From positions 45,329-109,328 of the forward strand of contig JAFKKM010000014.1 in the NCBI GenBank assembly GCA_017305555.1: 64,000 nt of DNA, written 5' to 3'. Positions 46,021 through 54,546 of the stretch are shown here, one piece after another. Source of the stretch: Hyphomicrobiales bacterium. GTDB taxonomy: Bacteria; Pseudomonadota; Alphaproteobacteria; Rhizobiales; Xanthobacteraceae. Made by a program: the position numbers and the translations under genes. Numbering within the stretch: position 1 is the stretch's first letter; each line of letters starts with the position of its first letter. The notes beneath the pieces were generated by a model. It did no database searches, had not been told where the DNA came from, and worked only from the letters and a program-made list of their open reading frames with translations.

Positions 46021-46033
46021 CTTGGTAGTAGGC
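46021..46033 (-). promoter_or_regulatory. CCTACTACC motif upstream of the Mo-hydroxylase operon
   Basis: On the coding strand GCCTACTACCAAG, 70 bp before the CoxS-like ATG. The same 13 bases occur at 62587-62599, 96 bp before another minus-strand operon; related forms precede the PQQ dehydrogenase (47118-47125) and TonB (58442-58450) genes. Confidence 0.6.
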
Positions 46034-46109
46034 AGGTATCGGTCAAGCGACGGATTTCTCAGGGTTGTTTCTCCAGACGGGAGGGGTGCGGCAGGTTGTT
46101 TTCAGCGTC

Positions 46110-47072
46110 TTAGAAATTCATTCCGAACAGGAAACGGACCTGATGGCGCTCGAAATTGACCAGATCGAGCCGGCCGGGCACATTTGTCGCACGGCCGGCG
46201 ACCTGCGCGCTCCAGGCGGCGGCGACCCAGGCGCGCCGTGACAGTTGGACGAACAGCGTTGGCCCGAGAAAGCCGGCGTGCCCCGCGAAGTCGTCGAGGC
46301 AGAGCCCGTCATAGTGCCGTAGGTAACGGCCTTCGATGCCGAAGAAGACGCCGGGCGAGACTTGCGCCATCAACGCGGTTGCGATGCCGGCGGTCGCCTC
46401 CCGCGACCAGTCGCCCCCGGTTTTCGCGCGCGACACCGCCGGCTGGTAGAGCAGGTTGAAAGCCGCGACGATTCGATCCGGGACGATCTCCTTGTCGAAG
46501 GCGGCGACCAGATCGGCGCCGTATTCGCTGATGCGTGCGCCCGAGCCATCGTCGATGCGCGACCAGTGCGGTTCGACGCCCAGTGCGAAACCGAACGGCG
46601 CGGTCGCGCGATCAAGCAGTCGGTAGCGGAAATCCGCGGAGAAGCTGCCGATCGCGAGTTGACGGCGATTATCGAGACCATTCACGCCGGCGATGTCATG
46701 CGCGACGACTTCGGCACTGTATTCGGTACGGAGATTTGGTAGCGGAACGAATTCAGCGGAGAGGGTCTGCTCGCCGGCTGTGTATCTGCCCGTGCGTTTT
46801 CCGAATCGCGCCGTCGTCGAACCTTCGAATTCGCGCTCGCCGAGCGACCCGACATCGCTGCCTGTGGTGAAGCCGAACAGATGTTCGGTCTCGATCTCGC
46901 TCGCGCGTGCGTCGGCGATGCATTGTGCAAGCGCGAACGATACCGCGAACAGAGCGATGCTGGGGCGCGCTACTTTGATGAAAATGACCTCGAAATGTGG
47001 GAAACGCCGCGCGCACCATCGCCATGCATATCGCAACTGCGATGTGCGATCGTTGTTCGATGGTAAGCACAT
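46110..47072 (-). CDS. Secreted, probably outer-membrane beta-barrel protein of unknown function
   Basis: Up to 320 residues. After a signal peptide (PSIALFAVSFALAQCIADARASEIE) the mature chain alternates polar and hydrophobic residues and ends in Phe (FLFGMNF), as outer-membrane barrels do. The start is unclear: the only in-frame ATG (47072) puts about 34 atypical residues before the signal; TTG 47036 or an ATT at 46985 preceded by GAGG are alternatives. Divergent from the PQQ dehydrogenase gene, so possibly a channel or sensor for its substrate or cofactor. I recognise no named family. Confidence 0.75.
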   Translation of the reverse strand: MCLPSNNDRTSQLRYAWRWCARRFPHFEVIFIKVARPSIALFAVSFALAQCIADARASEIETEHLFGFTTGSDVGSLGEREFEGSTTARFGKRTGRYTAGEQTLSAEFVPLPNLRTEYSAEVVAHDIAGVNGLDNRRQLAIGSFSADFRYRLLDRATAPFGFALGVEPHWSRIDDGSGARISEYGADLVAAFDKEIVPDRIVAAFNLLYQPAVSRAKTGGDWSREATAGIATALMAQVSPGVFFGIEGRYLRHYDGLCLDDFAGHAGFLGPTLFVQLSRRAWVAAAWSAQVAGRATNVPGRLDLVNFERHQVRFLFGMNF

Positions 47073-47089
47073 GCCTGAAGGCTCATCGC

Positions 47090-47107
47090 CGGGAAAATTT
47101 CCCGATA
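47090..47107. promoter_or_regulatory. CGGGAAAATTTCCCGATA palindromic element, PQQ dehydrogenase promoter
   Basis: CGGGAAA-A-TTTCCCG with 7-bp arms, followed by ATA. The matching element at 58477-58494 differs at one base. It lies 166 bp before the dehydrogenase ATG and 17 bp outside the divergent outer-membrane gene. Confidence 0.7.
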
Positions 47108-47117
47108 ATATCCTGGA

Positions 47118-47138
47118 CTACTACCTTCCGCCTATACT
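47118..47138 (+). promoter_or_regulatory. CTACTACC motif and -10-like TATACT before the PQQ dehydrogenase
   Basis: CTACTACC (47118-47125) is followed 7 bp later by TATACT (47133-47138), which could be a sigma-70 -10 box; transcription would then start about 125 bp before the ATG. The motif has the same orientation as at three other promoters of the island. Confidence 0.5.
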
Positions 47139-47272
47139 GATAGCGAAAATCCGATGCTGTAATTCCAGTGTGATGGCGGCCGCGGGTTGCCGGCCGGCGC
47201 TTTGCAATACGTCCTGCGGATCCGGTTCGTCGAATTGCGAACGCAGCGAAAGCAAACATTGGGAGGAAGCAG

Positions 47273-48991
47273 ATGAGGTTGAGGAGCAGGGGATTCTTGG
47301 CTGGCGTTTCCATAATCGCCAGTCTGGTCGCAGGATCGCTTGGCGCCAGCGCCAACGACACTGTCGCCAAGGCGGTCGCCGACGCCAATCAATGGGCGAT
47401 TGCCGGCCACGACTATGCCAATACGCGTTTCAGTCCGCTGAACCAGATCAACGCCGACAATGTCGGCAAGTTGTCCCTCGTCTATTCCTTCTCGCTCGCC
47501 TCGCTGCGCTCTAACGAATCCTCGCCGGTCGTCATTGGCGATACGCTTTACGTCACCACGTCGTGGGGACCGAAGTACGTCTACGCGCTCGACGCCGCGA
47601 CCGGCGCGCGCAAATGGACCTACGAACCCGAAATTCCCGATGACGTGTTGCAGTATGCCTGCTGCGACGTGAATAATCGCGGCGTCTCCTATGCCGATGG
47701 TAAACTCTACATCGGCCGCCTCGACGGCAAGCTGACCGCGCTCGATGCCAAGACCGGCAAGGAACTGTGGACCTCGAAGGTCGTCGATTACAAGCAAGGG
47801 TCGGTGATCACCTCCCCGCCGCTCGTCGTGCGTGACAAGGTCATCACCGGCTTCGGCGGCGGTGAATACGGCGTGCGCGGCGCGCTGCTCGCGTTCGATG
47901 CCAATACCGGCAAACAACTCTGGCAGACCTTCACCACGCCTGCACCGGGCGAGGAAGGCAGCGACACCTGGAAGGGCGACACCGGCCTGCATGGCGGCGG
48001 CGCAGCCTGGCTGGTCGGCTCCTACGATGCCAAGACCGACACCGTCTATTGGGGCACCAGCAACCCGGGACCGTGGAACACCGGCGTGCGTTCGACCGGC
48101 GACGGCAACTTCGGCAAGCTGACGAACCTCTACACCGCTTCGACGCTGGCGCTCGATCCGAACACCGGCAAGATCAAGTGGCACATCCAGACCACGCCGG
48201 CGGACGCCTGGGACTATGACGGCGTCAACGAACTGGTGCTCGCCGACCTCAAGATGGACGGCAAGACAGTTCCGGCGTTGCTGAAGGCCGATCGCAACGG
48301 CTTCTTCTTCGTCGCCAACCGCGAGACCGGCAAGGTTCTGTCGGCCGAGAAGTTCGTGCCGTCCACCAACTGGGCGAAGTCTTGGGACATCAAGACCATG
48401 CGTGCGGTCGAGGATCCCGCCAAGCGTCCGGGTCCGAACCATCCGGCAAAGGACATCTGTCCGAACCTGATCGGCGGCAAGAACTGGCAGCCGATGTCGT
48501 TCAATCCGAAGACGGGTCTGGTCTACATCCCGACCAACAACGTCTGCATGGATTGGTCGGTTAGCGACGTCTCGTACAAGCGCGGCGTGTTCTACCTCGG
48601 TGCCGAATTCCCGACCAAGGAAGGCCCGGGCGGATATCTCGGCGAACTCGTTGCCTGGGATCCGGTCAAGCAGAAGAAGGTCTGGGGCATCAAGGAAGAT
48701 CTCCCCTTCAACGGCGGCACGCTGACCACCGGCGGCAACCTGGTGTTCTCCGGCAATATCCGCGGTGAATTCCGCGCGATCAACGCCAAGGACGGCAAGA
48801 TTCTCTGGCACAAGAATCTCGGCTCCGGCATCGGCGCCGGCCCGGTGACCTATTCGGTCAAGGGCAAGCAGTACGTCGCCGTCGTGGTCGGACGTACCGC
48901 ATCGCTGCCGGCCTTCCTCGGCGAGGTTGGCAAGAAGATGACGGCAGCGGCCCCCGAAGGTGGTTCGCTGTTCGTGTTCGCGCTGCAATAA
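47273..48991 (+). CDS. PQQ-dependent alcohol dehydrogenase, lanthanide-type (XoxF/ExaF-like)
   Basis: A 572-residue periplasmic quinoprotein of the methanol/ethanol dehydrogenase family. It has a signal peptide (GFLAGVSIIASLVAGSLGASA), the vicinal disulfide C130-C131 (YACCD) over PQQ, and DAWDYDGVNE with Asp314 (catalytic) and Asp316. The second Asp of this pair marks enzymes that use lanthanides instead of calcium (XoxF, ExaF/PedH). Several stretches (KLTNLYTASTLALDPNTG, GGKNWQPMSFNPKTG) look more like ethanol dehydrogenase types than classical XoxF, so the best substrate (methanol or a longer alcohol) is open. GGAGGAAG precedes the ATG. Electron acceptor: the cytochrome encoded next. Confidence 0.93.
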   Translation: MRLRSRGFLAGVSIIASLVAGSLGASANDTVAKAVADANQWAIAGHDYANTRFSPLNQINADNVGKLSLVYSFSLASLRSNESSPVVIGDTLYVTTSWGPKYVYALDAATGARKWTYEPEIPDDVLQYACCDVNNRGVSYADGKLYIGRLDGKLTALDAKTGKELWTSKVVDYKQGSVITSPPLVVRDKVITGFGGGEYGVRGALLAFDANTGKQLWQTFTTPAPGEEGSDTWKGDTGLHGGGAAWLVGSYDAKTDTVYWGTSNPGPWNTGVRSTGDGNFGKLTNLYTASTLALDPNTGKIKWHIQTTPADAWDYDGVNELVLADLKMDGKTVPALLKADRNGFFFVANRETGKVLSAEKFVPSTNWAKSWDIKTMRAVEDPAKRPGPNHPAKDICPNLIGGKNWQPMSFNPKTGLVYIPTNNVCMDWSVSDVSYKRGVFYLGAEFPTKEGPGGYLGELVAWDPVKQKKVWGIKEDLPFNGGTLTTGGNLVFSGNIRGEFRAINAKDGKILWHKNLGSGIGAGPVTYSVKGKQYVAVVVGRTASLPAFLGEVGKKMTAAAPEGGSLFVFALQ

Positions 48992-49041
48992 CGTAACTTT
49001 GGGAGTCAGGGATGCTTGCAAGTTCTTTGGAGTGGAACGGA

Positions 49042-50247
49042 ATGTTCTTCAATCGCCGAACCTCTCGTGCCTTTGCAGGCATCCCGGCTCTCGTTGTTGC
49101 GCTATCGCTGATTGCGCCAGCCTCGCAGGCGGTCGCGGATGATCGTCAGCCGCTGCGGTTCTGCGCCGATCCAACCAATCTGCCGTTCTCGAGTGACGAT
49201 CCGGCCAACCCCGGATTCTATCTCGAAATCGGTCAGGCTTTGGCGAAGGCGCTCGACCGTCCGGTGGTCTACGACTGGTACAAGTCGTACTTCGGCAAGC
49301 GCACCGTGCGGGTGACCCTGCTCGGCAAGCAATGTGATGCGATGATCGGATTGACCCCCACCACCGACTTCATGGGGCCGGCGGTGATCTTCTCCAAGCC
49401 GATCATCAAGGAAGGCTATGCGCTGGTGACGGCGAAAGGTCGCAAGATTTCCGGGATCGCGGACCTCAAGCAATTGAGGGTCGCGGTGCAGTACCAGACC
49501 ACGCCGCAAAATATGTTGGCACAGCGCGACGAGATCCAGAAAGTCACGGTCCTCAGTCCCGACGAAGGCATGAAAGCGCTCGATCAGGGCAAGGCTGACG
49601 TTGCGTTCGTGTGGGGGCCGGTCGCGGGCTGGCTAAACAAGACGGTTTATAGCGGCAAGTACGATATTCAGAGTGTGGATGGCGACGCATTGTCGTGGCC
49701 GGTCGCTATCGGCTTCGCCAAGGGGTCGACGGAATTGCGCGATCAGGTCGACGCGGCGTTGCCCAAGCTGGAAGCGATGCTTCCCTCGCTCGTCGAAAAA
49801 TACGGATTGCCGACCGATGCGCCGGTCAAGCTGACGGCGCTTGCGCAGCCTCTGGTGCGGTTGGCCTCGATGGATGCACCGACGAAGCCGCAAGTGGTTG
49901 CCGATGCCACCACCGCACCGGCGCCGGTGGCTGCTACGCCGGCACCGCTGACTCCGGACGTCATCAAGAGCCGCGAGAATGATTCCGAAGCGGTGACTTC
50001 CGGCCGTGAAACTTTCAACGGAACCTGCGCCCATTGTCATGGGCCGGATGCGGTCCAGAGCGAGCGCCACATCGATCTTCGCCGCCTGCACAAGAAATAC
50101 GGCGACGACATGCGTGCCACTTACTGGAAGACGGTGCATGAGGGCCGGCCCGCCAAGGGGATGCCGGCATGGAAGGACGTCTTCGACGACAAGCAACTCA
50201 ACGAAATCTATGCCTATCTGCTCACCGTGCAGGCGCCGGCGAACTAG
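49042..50247 (+). CDS. Fusion of XoxJ-type binding protein and XoxG-type cytochrome c
   Basis: A 401-residue exported protein with two parts normally encoded separately. After a signal (MFFNRRTSRAF ... PASQAVADD) residues about 35-275 are the quinoprotein-dehydrogenase-associated periplasmic binding protein (LRFCADPTNLPFSSDD, CDAMIGLTPTTDFMGP). After an Ala/Pro-rich linker (about 285-315) comes a class I cytochrome c with heme motif C329-A-H-C-H333 and a GMPAW methionine ligand. It likely accepts electrons from, and helps mature, the upstream dehydrogenase 50 bp away. ATG 49012 is an alternative start. Confidence 0.88.
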   Translation: MFFNRRTSRAFAGIPALVVALSLIAPASQAVADDRQPLRFCADPTNLPFSSDDPANPGFYLEIGQALAKALDRPVVYDWYKSYFGKRTVRVTLLGKQCDAMIGLTPTTDFMGPAVIFSKPIIKEGYALVTAKGRKISGIADLKQLRVAVQYQTTPQNMLAQRDEIQKVTVLSPDEGMKALDQGKADVAFVWGPVAGWLNKTVYSGKYDIQSVDGDALSWPVAIGFAKGSTELRDQVDAALPKLEAMLPSLVEKYGLPTDAPVKLTALAQPLVRLASMDAPTKPQVVADATTAPAPVAATPAPLTPDVIKSRENDSEAVTSGRETFNGTCAHCHGPDAVQSERHIDLRRLHKKYGDDMRATYWKTVHEGRPAKGMPAWKDVFDDKQLNEIYAYLLTVQAPAN

Positions 50248-50502
50248 AGATTTCGAACGGAGGCGCAGGTTTTACGTCACCTGAGAGCGCCATGGCTGCG
50301 GTGTTCGGATATTGATGAGGTCGCCGTCCGATGTTCGTCGATTGAGCTTGCGTTAACTGGGCTTGTGCTGATTTGGCTTGCCAGGGATGGCCACTGTCGC
50401 GGAAGCTATGCTGAAATCGGATCGCGTTGGAATCGGATTGCTGTTGGGATCGCTCGCCGGTGTCCCGCCGGCGATGTGGACAGCCGTTGACGAGGCCGGC
50501 AG

Positions 50503-51234
50503 ATGACAAATTTTCTGATCATCGACGATCATCCGCTGTTTCGTGAGGCGCTAGGCAATGCCGTGCGTCAGGCCCATCCCGATGCGGTGATCTTCGAGAC
50601 CATGTCGATCAAAGGCGCGCTGCATATTCTCGCCGAGAGAAAAGGAATCGATCTGGCATTGCTCGATCTCACCTTGCCGGACGCCACCGGGTTCTCCGGA
50701 TTTATGCGGTTGCGCGAAACTTATCCGCGATTGCCGGTCGCGATCGTTTCGAGCCACGAGGATCAGGACGTCGTCAGCGAGGCGCTGTCGCTCGGTGCCG
50801 CTGGCTATTTGCCCAAATCCACCTCAAAAAGCGAACTGGCTCAGGCCATCGACTGTGTGTTGAGCGGTTCGGTCGCGGTTCCGAAGAATTTCGTCGGCTC
50901 AAGCGAGCGCGGCGACACCGATTTCACTCAAGCATTGCGTCAGCGCTTGCAGGAATTGACGCCGCAGCAGCTTCGCGTGCTTGACCTGATCCGCCGCGGC
51001 TATCAAAACAAGCACATCGCCGCCGAACTCAAGCTGGCGGAATCCACCGTCAAGGCGCATGTGACGGAGATCCTGCGCAAGCTGAAACTGTTCAGCCGCA
51101 ACAAGGCGGTGATCGAGATCGGCAAGATCAGCCTGCCGGTCCCGAGGAAGCGTGGCGGCAAAGGTGAATCCGCGCCGCTCGAAGGCGGCGATCACAAACC
51201 CGCGGAGGCGGGGGGCATAGCCAAGCGCCGCTAG
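50503..51234 (+). CDS. LuxR/NarL-family response regulator
   Basis: A 243-residue two-component regulator. Receiver domain with acidic pocket Asp8/Asp9, phospho-acceptor Asp55 (LALLDLTLPD) and Lys in GYLPKSTSK; C-terminal LuxR helix-turn-helix (LTPQQLRVLDLIRRGYQNKHIAAELKLAESTVKAHVTEILRKL) and a lysine-rich tail of about 30 residues. Its closest relative in the window is the regulator at 62821 (same length to Asp55, shared HTH). Family members of this kind (ExaE/AgmR type) control PQQ-alcohol oxidation. The 255 bp before it hold no gene. Confidence 0.92.
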   Translation: MTNFLIIDDHPLFREALGNAVRQAHPDAVIFETMSIKGALHILAERKGIDLALLDLTLPDATGFSGFMRLRETYPRLPVAIVSSHEDQDVVSEALSLGAAGYLPKSTSKSELAQAIDCVLSGSVAVPKNFVGSSERGDTDFTQALRQRLQELTPQQLRVLDLIRRGYQNKHIAAELKLAESTVKAHVTEILRKLKLFSRNKAVIEIGKISLPVPRKRGGKGESAPLEGGDHKPAEAGGIAKRR

Positions 51235-51329
51235 ATGTCACAGGATGCTCCGATCGTCGTCAGCGACGGCAACATCGATGCTGGGCCGGCCCGAGACAGG
51301 TTCAGAACAGGCCGAGGAATCTACGTTTG

Positions 51330-52298
51330 ATGCTCCGTATCGTCATCGCCGTCGTTCTGATCCTTGTCACGTCTCCTTCCTTCGCCGCGGATACGCTGCG
51401 TATCGGCCTGCAAAAGACCGGAACGTTCGCGTGGCAGCTCGATGTCATCAAACGGCATCGGTTGGCTGCCGCCGCCAATCTCGATCTCAAGCTTACCGAA
51501 ATGTCGTCGGCCGATGCCGGCAAGCTGGCGCTCAACGCCGGTTCGGTGGATGTCGCGGTGGTGGACTGGCTGTGGGTGGCGCGTGAGCGGGCGCTTGGCA
51601 CCCGGCTGCAATTCTATCCGTATTCGACCGCGATCAGCGCGATCATGGTGAAGCAGGACGCCCCGCTGCAAAAGCTCGCTGACCTCAAGGGCCAGACCCT
51701 GTCGATTGCGGGCGGGCCGCTCGACAAGAGCTGGCTCATCGTACAAGCCGTCGCGATCCGCCACGGACTAGATCTCAAGCGCGACGTCACACTGCAATAC
51801 GGCGCGCCGCCGCTGATGTTCCAGAAGACGCTGCAAGGCGAATCGCAGGCCAATCTGAATTACTGGAATTTCTGCGCGCGGCTTGAAGCGCGCGGCTATC
51901 GCCGGCTTTACGATATCCGCGCGGCGCAGATCGAACTCGGCTTGAAGGAACCGGTGGCGCTGACCGGCTACGTTTTTTCCGAAAAATTCGCGGCGGCTCA
52001 TCGGGATGCCATCGAGCGCTTTCTGACCGTCGTGCAAAAGGCCAACGATATCCTGATGCAATCCGACGCCGAATGGGAAGCGCTGCGGCCGCTGATGCAG
52101 GCCGAGGATCAGGCCACCTTCCTTGCCTATCGTGATCGCACGCGGGAGGGCATCCCGCGCCGGACCATCCTTGCGGAGGAAGCCGATGCACGGACGCTGT
52201 TCAAGACGCTGACCGAGATTGCCGGCCCTTCGCTGCTCGGTTCCGTGAAGGAAATTCCAGCTGGCATGTATTATCATCGCTCGTCACCGGGAGGATGA
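51330..52298 (+). CDS. NitT/TauT-type ABC transporter substrate-binding protein
   Basis: A 322-residue periplasmic binding protein (NMT1/SsuA-like). Signal MLRIVIAVVLILVTSPSFAADT, then LRIGLQKTGTFAWQLDVIKRHRL and DVAVVDWLWVARERALG, where such proteins hold the ligand. ATG 51330 follows a TTG. It starts the three-gene transporter (binding protein, permease, ATPase) 95 bp after the response regulator. This transporter type carries sulfonates, nitrate, taurine or thiamine precursors; here, next to PQQ genes, the ligand is unknown. Confidence 0.9.
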   Translation: MLRIVIAVVLILVTSPSFAADTLRIGLQKTGTFAWQLDVIKRHRLAAAANLDLKLTEMSSADAGKLALNAGSVDVAVVDWLWVARERALGTRLQFYPYSTAISAIMVKQDAPLQKLADLKGQTLSIAGGPLDKSWLIVQAVAIRHGLDLKRDVTLQYGAPPLMFQKTLQGESQANLNYWNFCARLEARGYRRLYDIRAAQIELGLKEPVALTGYVFSEKFAAAHRDAIERFLTVVQKANDILMQSDAEWEALRPLMQAEDQATFLAYRDRTREGIPRRTILAEEADARTLFKTLTEIAGPSLLGSVKEIPAGMYYHRSSPGG

Positions 52299-52301
52299 GC
52301 G

Positions 52302-53039
52302 TTGGCGAAGGTTGTCTCGCTGGCGGTGCTGCTTGGGCTGTGGGCGTTGATCGCATGGCTGGCGCAGTCGCCGCTGCTGCCGAGCCCCATGAGCGTCGGC
52401 GAAATGATCGTCGCCGACACGCGGTCGGGCGAACTGCCGTTCCAGATGGCCTGTACGCTGGCGCGTGTAGCGGCGGCGTTCGCCATCGCCTTCACGCTGG
52501 GCGTCGCGGGCGGTTATGCGATGGGGCGTTCGAAACTGATCGACCGTTATGCGGATCCGTGGCTGGTGGTGCTGCTCAACCTGCCGGCGCTGGTGATCAT
52601 CATCTTCGCTTACATCTGGATCGGCCTCAACGAGACGGCGGCCATCGTCGCGGTGGCGCTCAACAAACTGCCGAACGTGATCGTGGTGACGCGGGAGGGA
52701 GCACGCTCGCTCGATCCAGCGCTCGACGACATGGCGCAGGCCTTTCGCTTCACCTGGCAATCGAGGCTTCGCAACGTCGTGCTTCCGCAACTGGCGCCGT
52801 ATCTTGCGGCGGTGTCACGCTCGGGATTGTCGATCATCTGGAAGATCGTGCTGGTGGTCGAACTGCTGGGGCGTCCGAACGGTGTCGGCTTTGTGCTCGG
52901 CTCGTCGTTCTCGCTGTTCGATATGACGCGGATTTTGAGCTATGCGATCTCTTTCGTCGCGCTTATGCTCGCCATCGAAACATTCCTGGTGCAACCGCTT
53001 GAACGACGTACGAACCGCTGGCGCCGCAACGCCGCTTGA
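52302..53039 (+). CDS. NitT/TauT-type ABC transporter permease
   Basis: A 245-residue inner-membrane permease with about six hydrophobic helices and the EAA loop (DDMAQAFRFTWQSRLRNVVLPQLAPY). The start is TTG 52302, with GGGAGGATGAGCG upstream, 3 bp after the binding-protein stop. It overlaps the ATPase start by about 41 bp. Confidence 0.9.
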   Translation: MAKVVSLAVLLGLWALIAWLAQSPLLPSPMSVGEMIVADTRSGELPFQMACTLARVAAAFAIAFTLGVAGGYAMGRSKLIDRYADPWLVVLLNLPALVIIIFAYIWIGLNETAAIVAVALNKLPNVIVVTREGARSLDPALDDMAQAFRFTWQSRLRNVVLPQLAPYLAAVSRSGLSIIWKIVLVVELLGRPNGVGFVLGSSFSLFDMTRILSYAISFVALMLAIETFLVQPLERRTNRWRRNAA

Positions 53040-53760
53040 AATCCGCATCGATTCGAAAACCTATGTCTCGGCGGAAGGAAAGCCGGTCGAGGTTATTCGC
53101 GATCTGCGCTTGCAGCTCGATGCCTTTTCGTTCGGCGCGCTGATCGGTCCCTCGGGCTGTGGCAAGACCACCATCCTGCATATCGCCGCCGGTCTCGATC
53201 CGAATTTCATCGGCGAACGACGCATTCCGGGGCGCGGCCGGCTCGGCATGGTGTTTCAGGAGCCGCGCCTGCTGCCGTGGCGGACGGTAGCCGACAATCT
53301 CCGCCTCGTTCTGTCGCCGGATGAATCCCTGGACAAGCTCGACGGGCTGATAGGGACATTGGGGCTCGGTGCGCATCTGTCGCACTATCCGGGCGAATTG
53401 TCGCTTGGGCTTGCACGGCGTGTGGCGATTGCGCGCGCCTTCGCGGTGCGGCCGGACTTTTTGTTGCTCGACGAACCGTTCGTATCATTGGACGTTGCAG
53501 TCGCAGCACGATTGCGCGAGGAACTGACGACCCTGACGCAGCGCGAGCGGGTCACGACGCTGCTGGTGACCCACGACTTGAATGACGCCATTCAACTGGC
53601 GGACAAGCTGTTCTTCCTGTCGACGCGGCCCGCTAGCGTCGCAGTCGAAATGGCTTTGCCGCCGCCGCGCGGCGCGCGCAGCAAGGCGACGATCGACGAG
53701 ATCGCAGGGGAGGTCGGCGCGCGCGTTCCTGCATACATGCCCGACGTCGCGCGCACATAG
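52999..53760 (+). CDS. NitT/TauT-type ABC transporter ATP-binding protein, atypical signature
   Basis: A 253-residue ATPase with Walker A GPSGCGKTT, Q-loop VFQEPRLLPWRTV, Walker B LLLDEPFVSLD and the switch His in VTHDLND. The ABC signature reads LSLGLARR in place of LSGGxxQR, and the linking stretch HYPGELSLG is also unusual. The start is taken as TTG 52999, inside the permease gene; an ATG at 52942 in this frame seems too far upstream. Loss of the second signature Gly could lower ATP turnover, but the Walker motifs are intact. It ends 8 bp from a convergent regulator gene. Confidence 0.87.
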   Translation: MNDVRTAGAATPLEIRIDSKTYVSAEGKPVEVIRDLRLQLDAFSFGALIGPSGCGKTTILHIAAGLDPNFIGERRIPGRGRLGMVFQEPRLLPWRTVADNLRLVLSPDESLDKLDGLIGTLGLGAHLSHYPGELSLGLARRVAIARAFAVRPDFLLLDEPFVSLDVAVAARLREELTTLTQRERVTTLLVTHDLNDAIQLADKLFFLSTRPASVAVEMALPPPRGARSKATIDEIAGEVGARVPAYMPDVART

Positions 53761-53768
53761 CGTAAGTA

Positions 53769-54413
53769 TCAGGCCAATCGCGACTCGATTGCCACGCGCA
53801 CCAGTTCGGACGAGGAGCGCACGCCGAGCTTGTGGCGAATGATCGAGGATGTGTTCGCCACCGTCTTGTAGGAGGCGTTGATCATCCACGCGATCTCGGT
53901 CAGGCTTTTGCCCGCGCCGATCAGTCGGAGGATCTCGATCTCGCGCGACGTCAGCTTTGCCAGCCGGCTCGAGGCGAAGGCCGGGCCGGCGAACGCAAGG
54001 CTCTGTGCCAGCGACGGTGGCAGAAAGGTGCCGCCATCCGCCACGGCGCGAATGGCGTTGACCAGATCGCTGGGGTCGCCGGATTTGGAGACATACCCCT
54101 TGGCGCCGGCCTCGATCGCGCGCGCCGCAAAGATCGGATCGTCGTTCATGCTGAACATGATGATCCGTGCATCAGCGTCGCGCCTCAAAATACGGCGTGC
54201 CAGTTCGAATCCGGAGACGCCCGGCAGGTTGATGTCGATCACACACAGTTGCGACGGATCGTTCGCGAACGCGGCCTCGCCGTTCTCCGCATCCGCGGCG
54301 TCATTGATGACGACATTCGGATCGTCGGCGAGCATGGCCCGGCAACCCGACACCACGATGGGATGATCATCGACGATCAGGACACGGAGTTTGTTCGACG
54401 TCTTCTTTGCCAT
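53769..54413 (-). CDS. NarL/FixJ-family response regulator
   Basis: A 214-residue regulator. Receiver domain (VLIVDDHPIVVSGCRAML, Asp60 in CVIDINLPGVSG, Lys in GYVSKSG) and a LuxR HTH (LTSREIEILRLIGAGKSLTEIAWMINASYKTVANTSSIIRHKLGV). ATG 54413 is chosen; the frame above it is not protein-like. It is divergent from the sensor kinase at 54547 across 133 bp, and the two are the obvious cognate pair. It is more distant from the two AgmR-like regulators. Confidence 0.92.
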   Translation of the reverse strand: MAKKTSNKLRVLIVDDHPIVVSGCRAMLADDPNVVINDAADAENGEAAFANDPSQLCVIDINLPGVSGFELARRILRRDADARIIMFSMNDDPIFAARAIEAGAKGYVSKSGDPSDLVNAIRAVADGGTFLPPSLAQSLAFAGPAFASSRLAKLTSREIEILRLIGAGKSLTEIAWMINASYKTVANTSSIIRHKLGVRSSSELVRVAIESRLA

Positions 54414-54546
54414 AATGACCGATGAGATTGCCCGCGCATCTGGCCATCGTACCAGAATAATGTACCGTTTGATTAGATCGGCGCCATTTTCGTCTGTCAA
54501 CGCTCTCCCCGGAGCCTGCGGCGCAACGGCATAGCGGAACGAGAGG

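Noticed and set aside
47132..49021. 629-residue antisense frame over the PQQ dehydrogenase
   Set aside because: Mirror of the quinoprotein codons; no signal peptide or motif.
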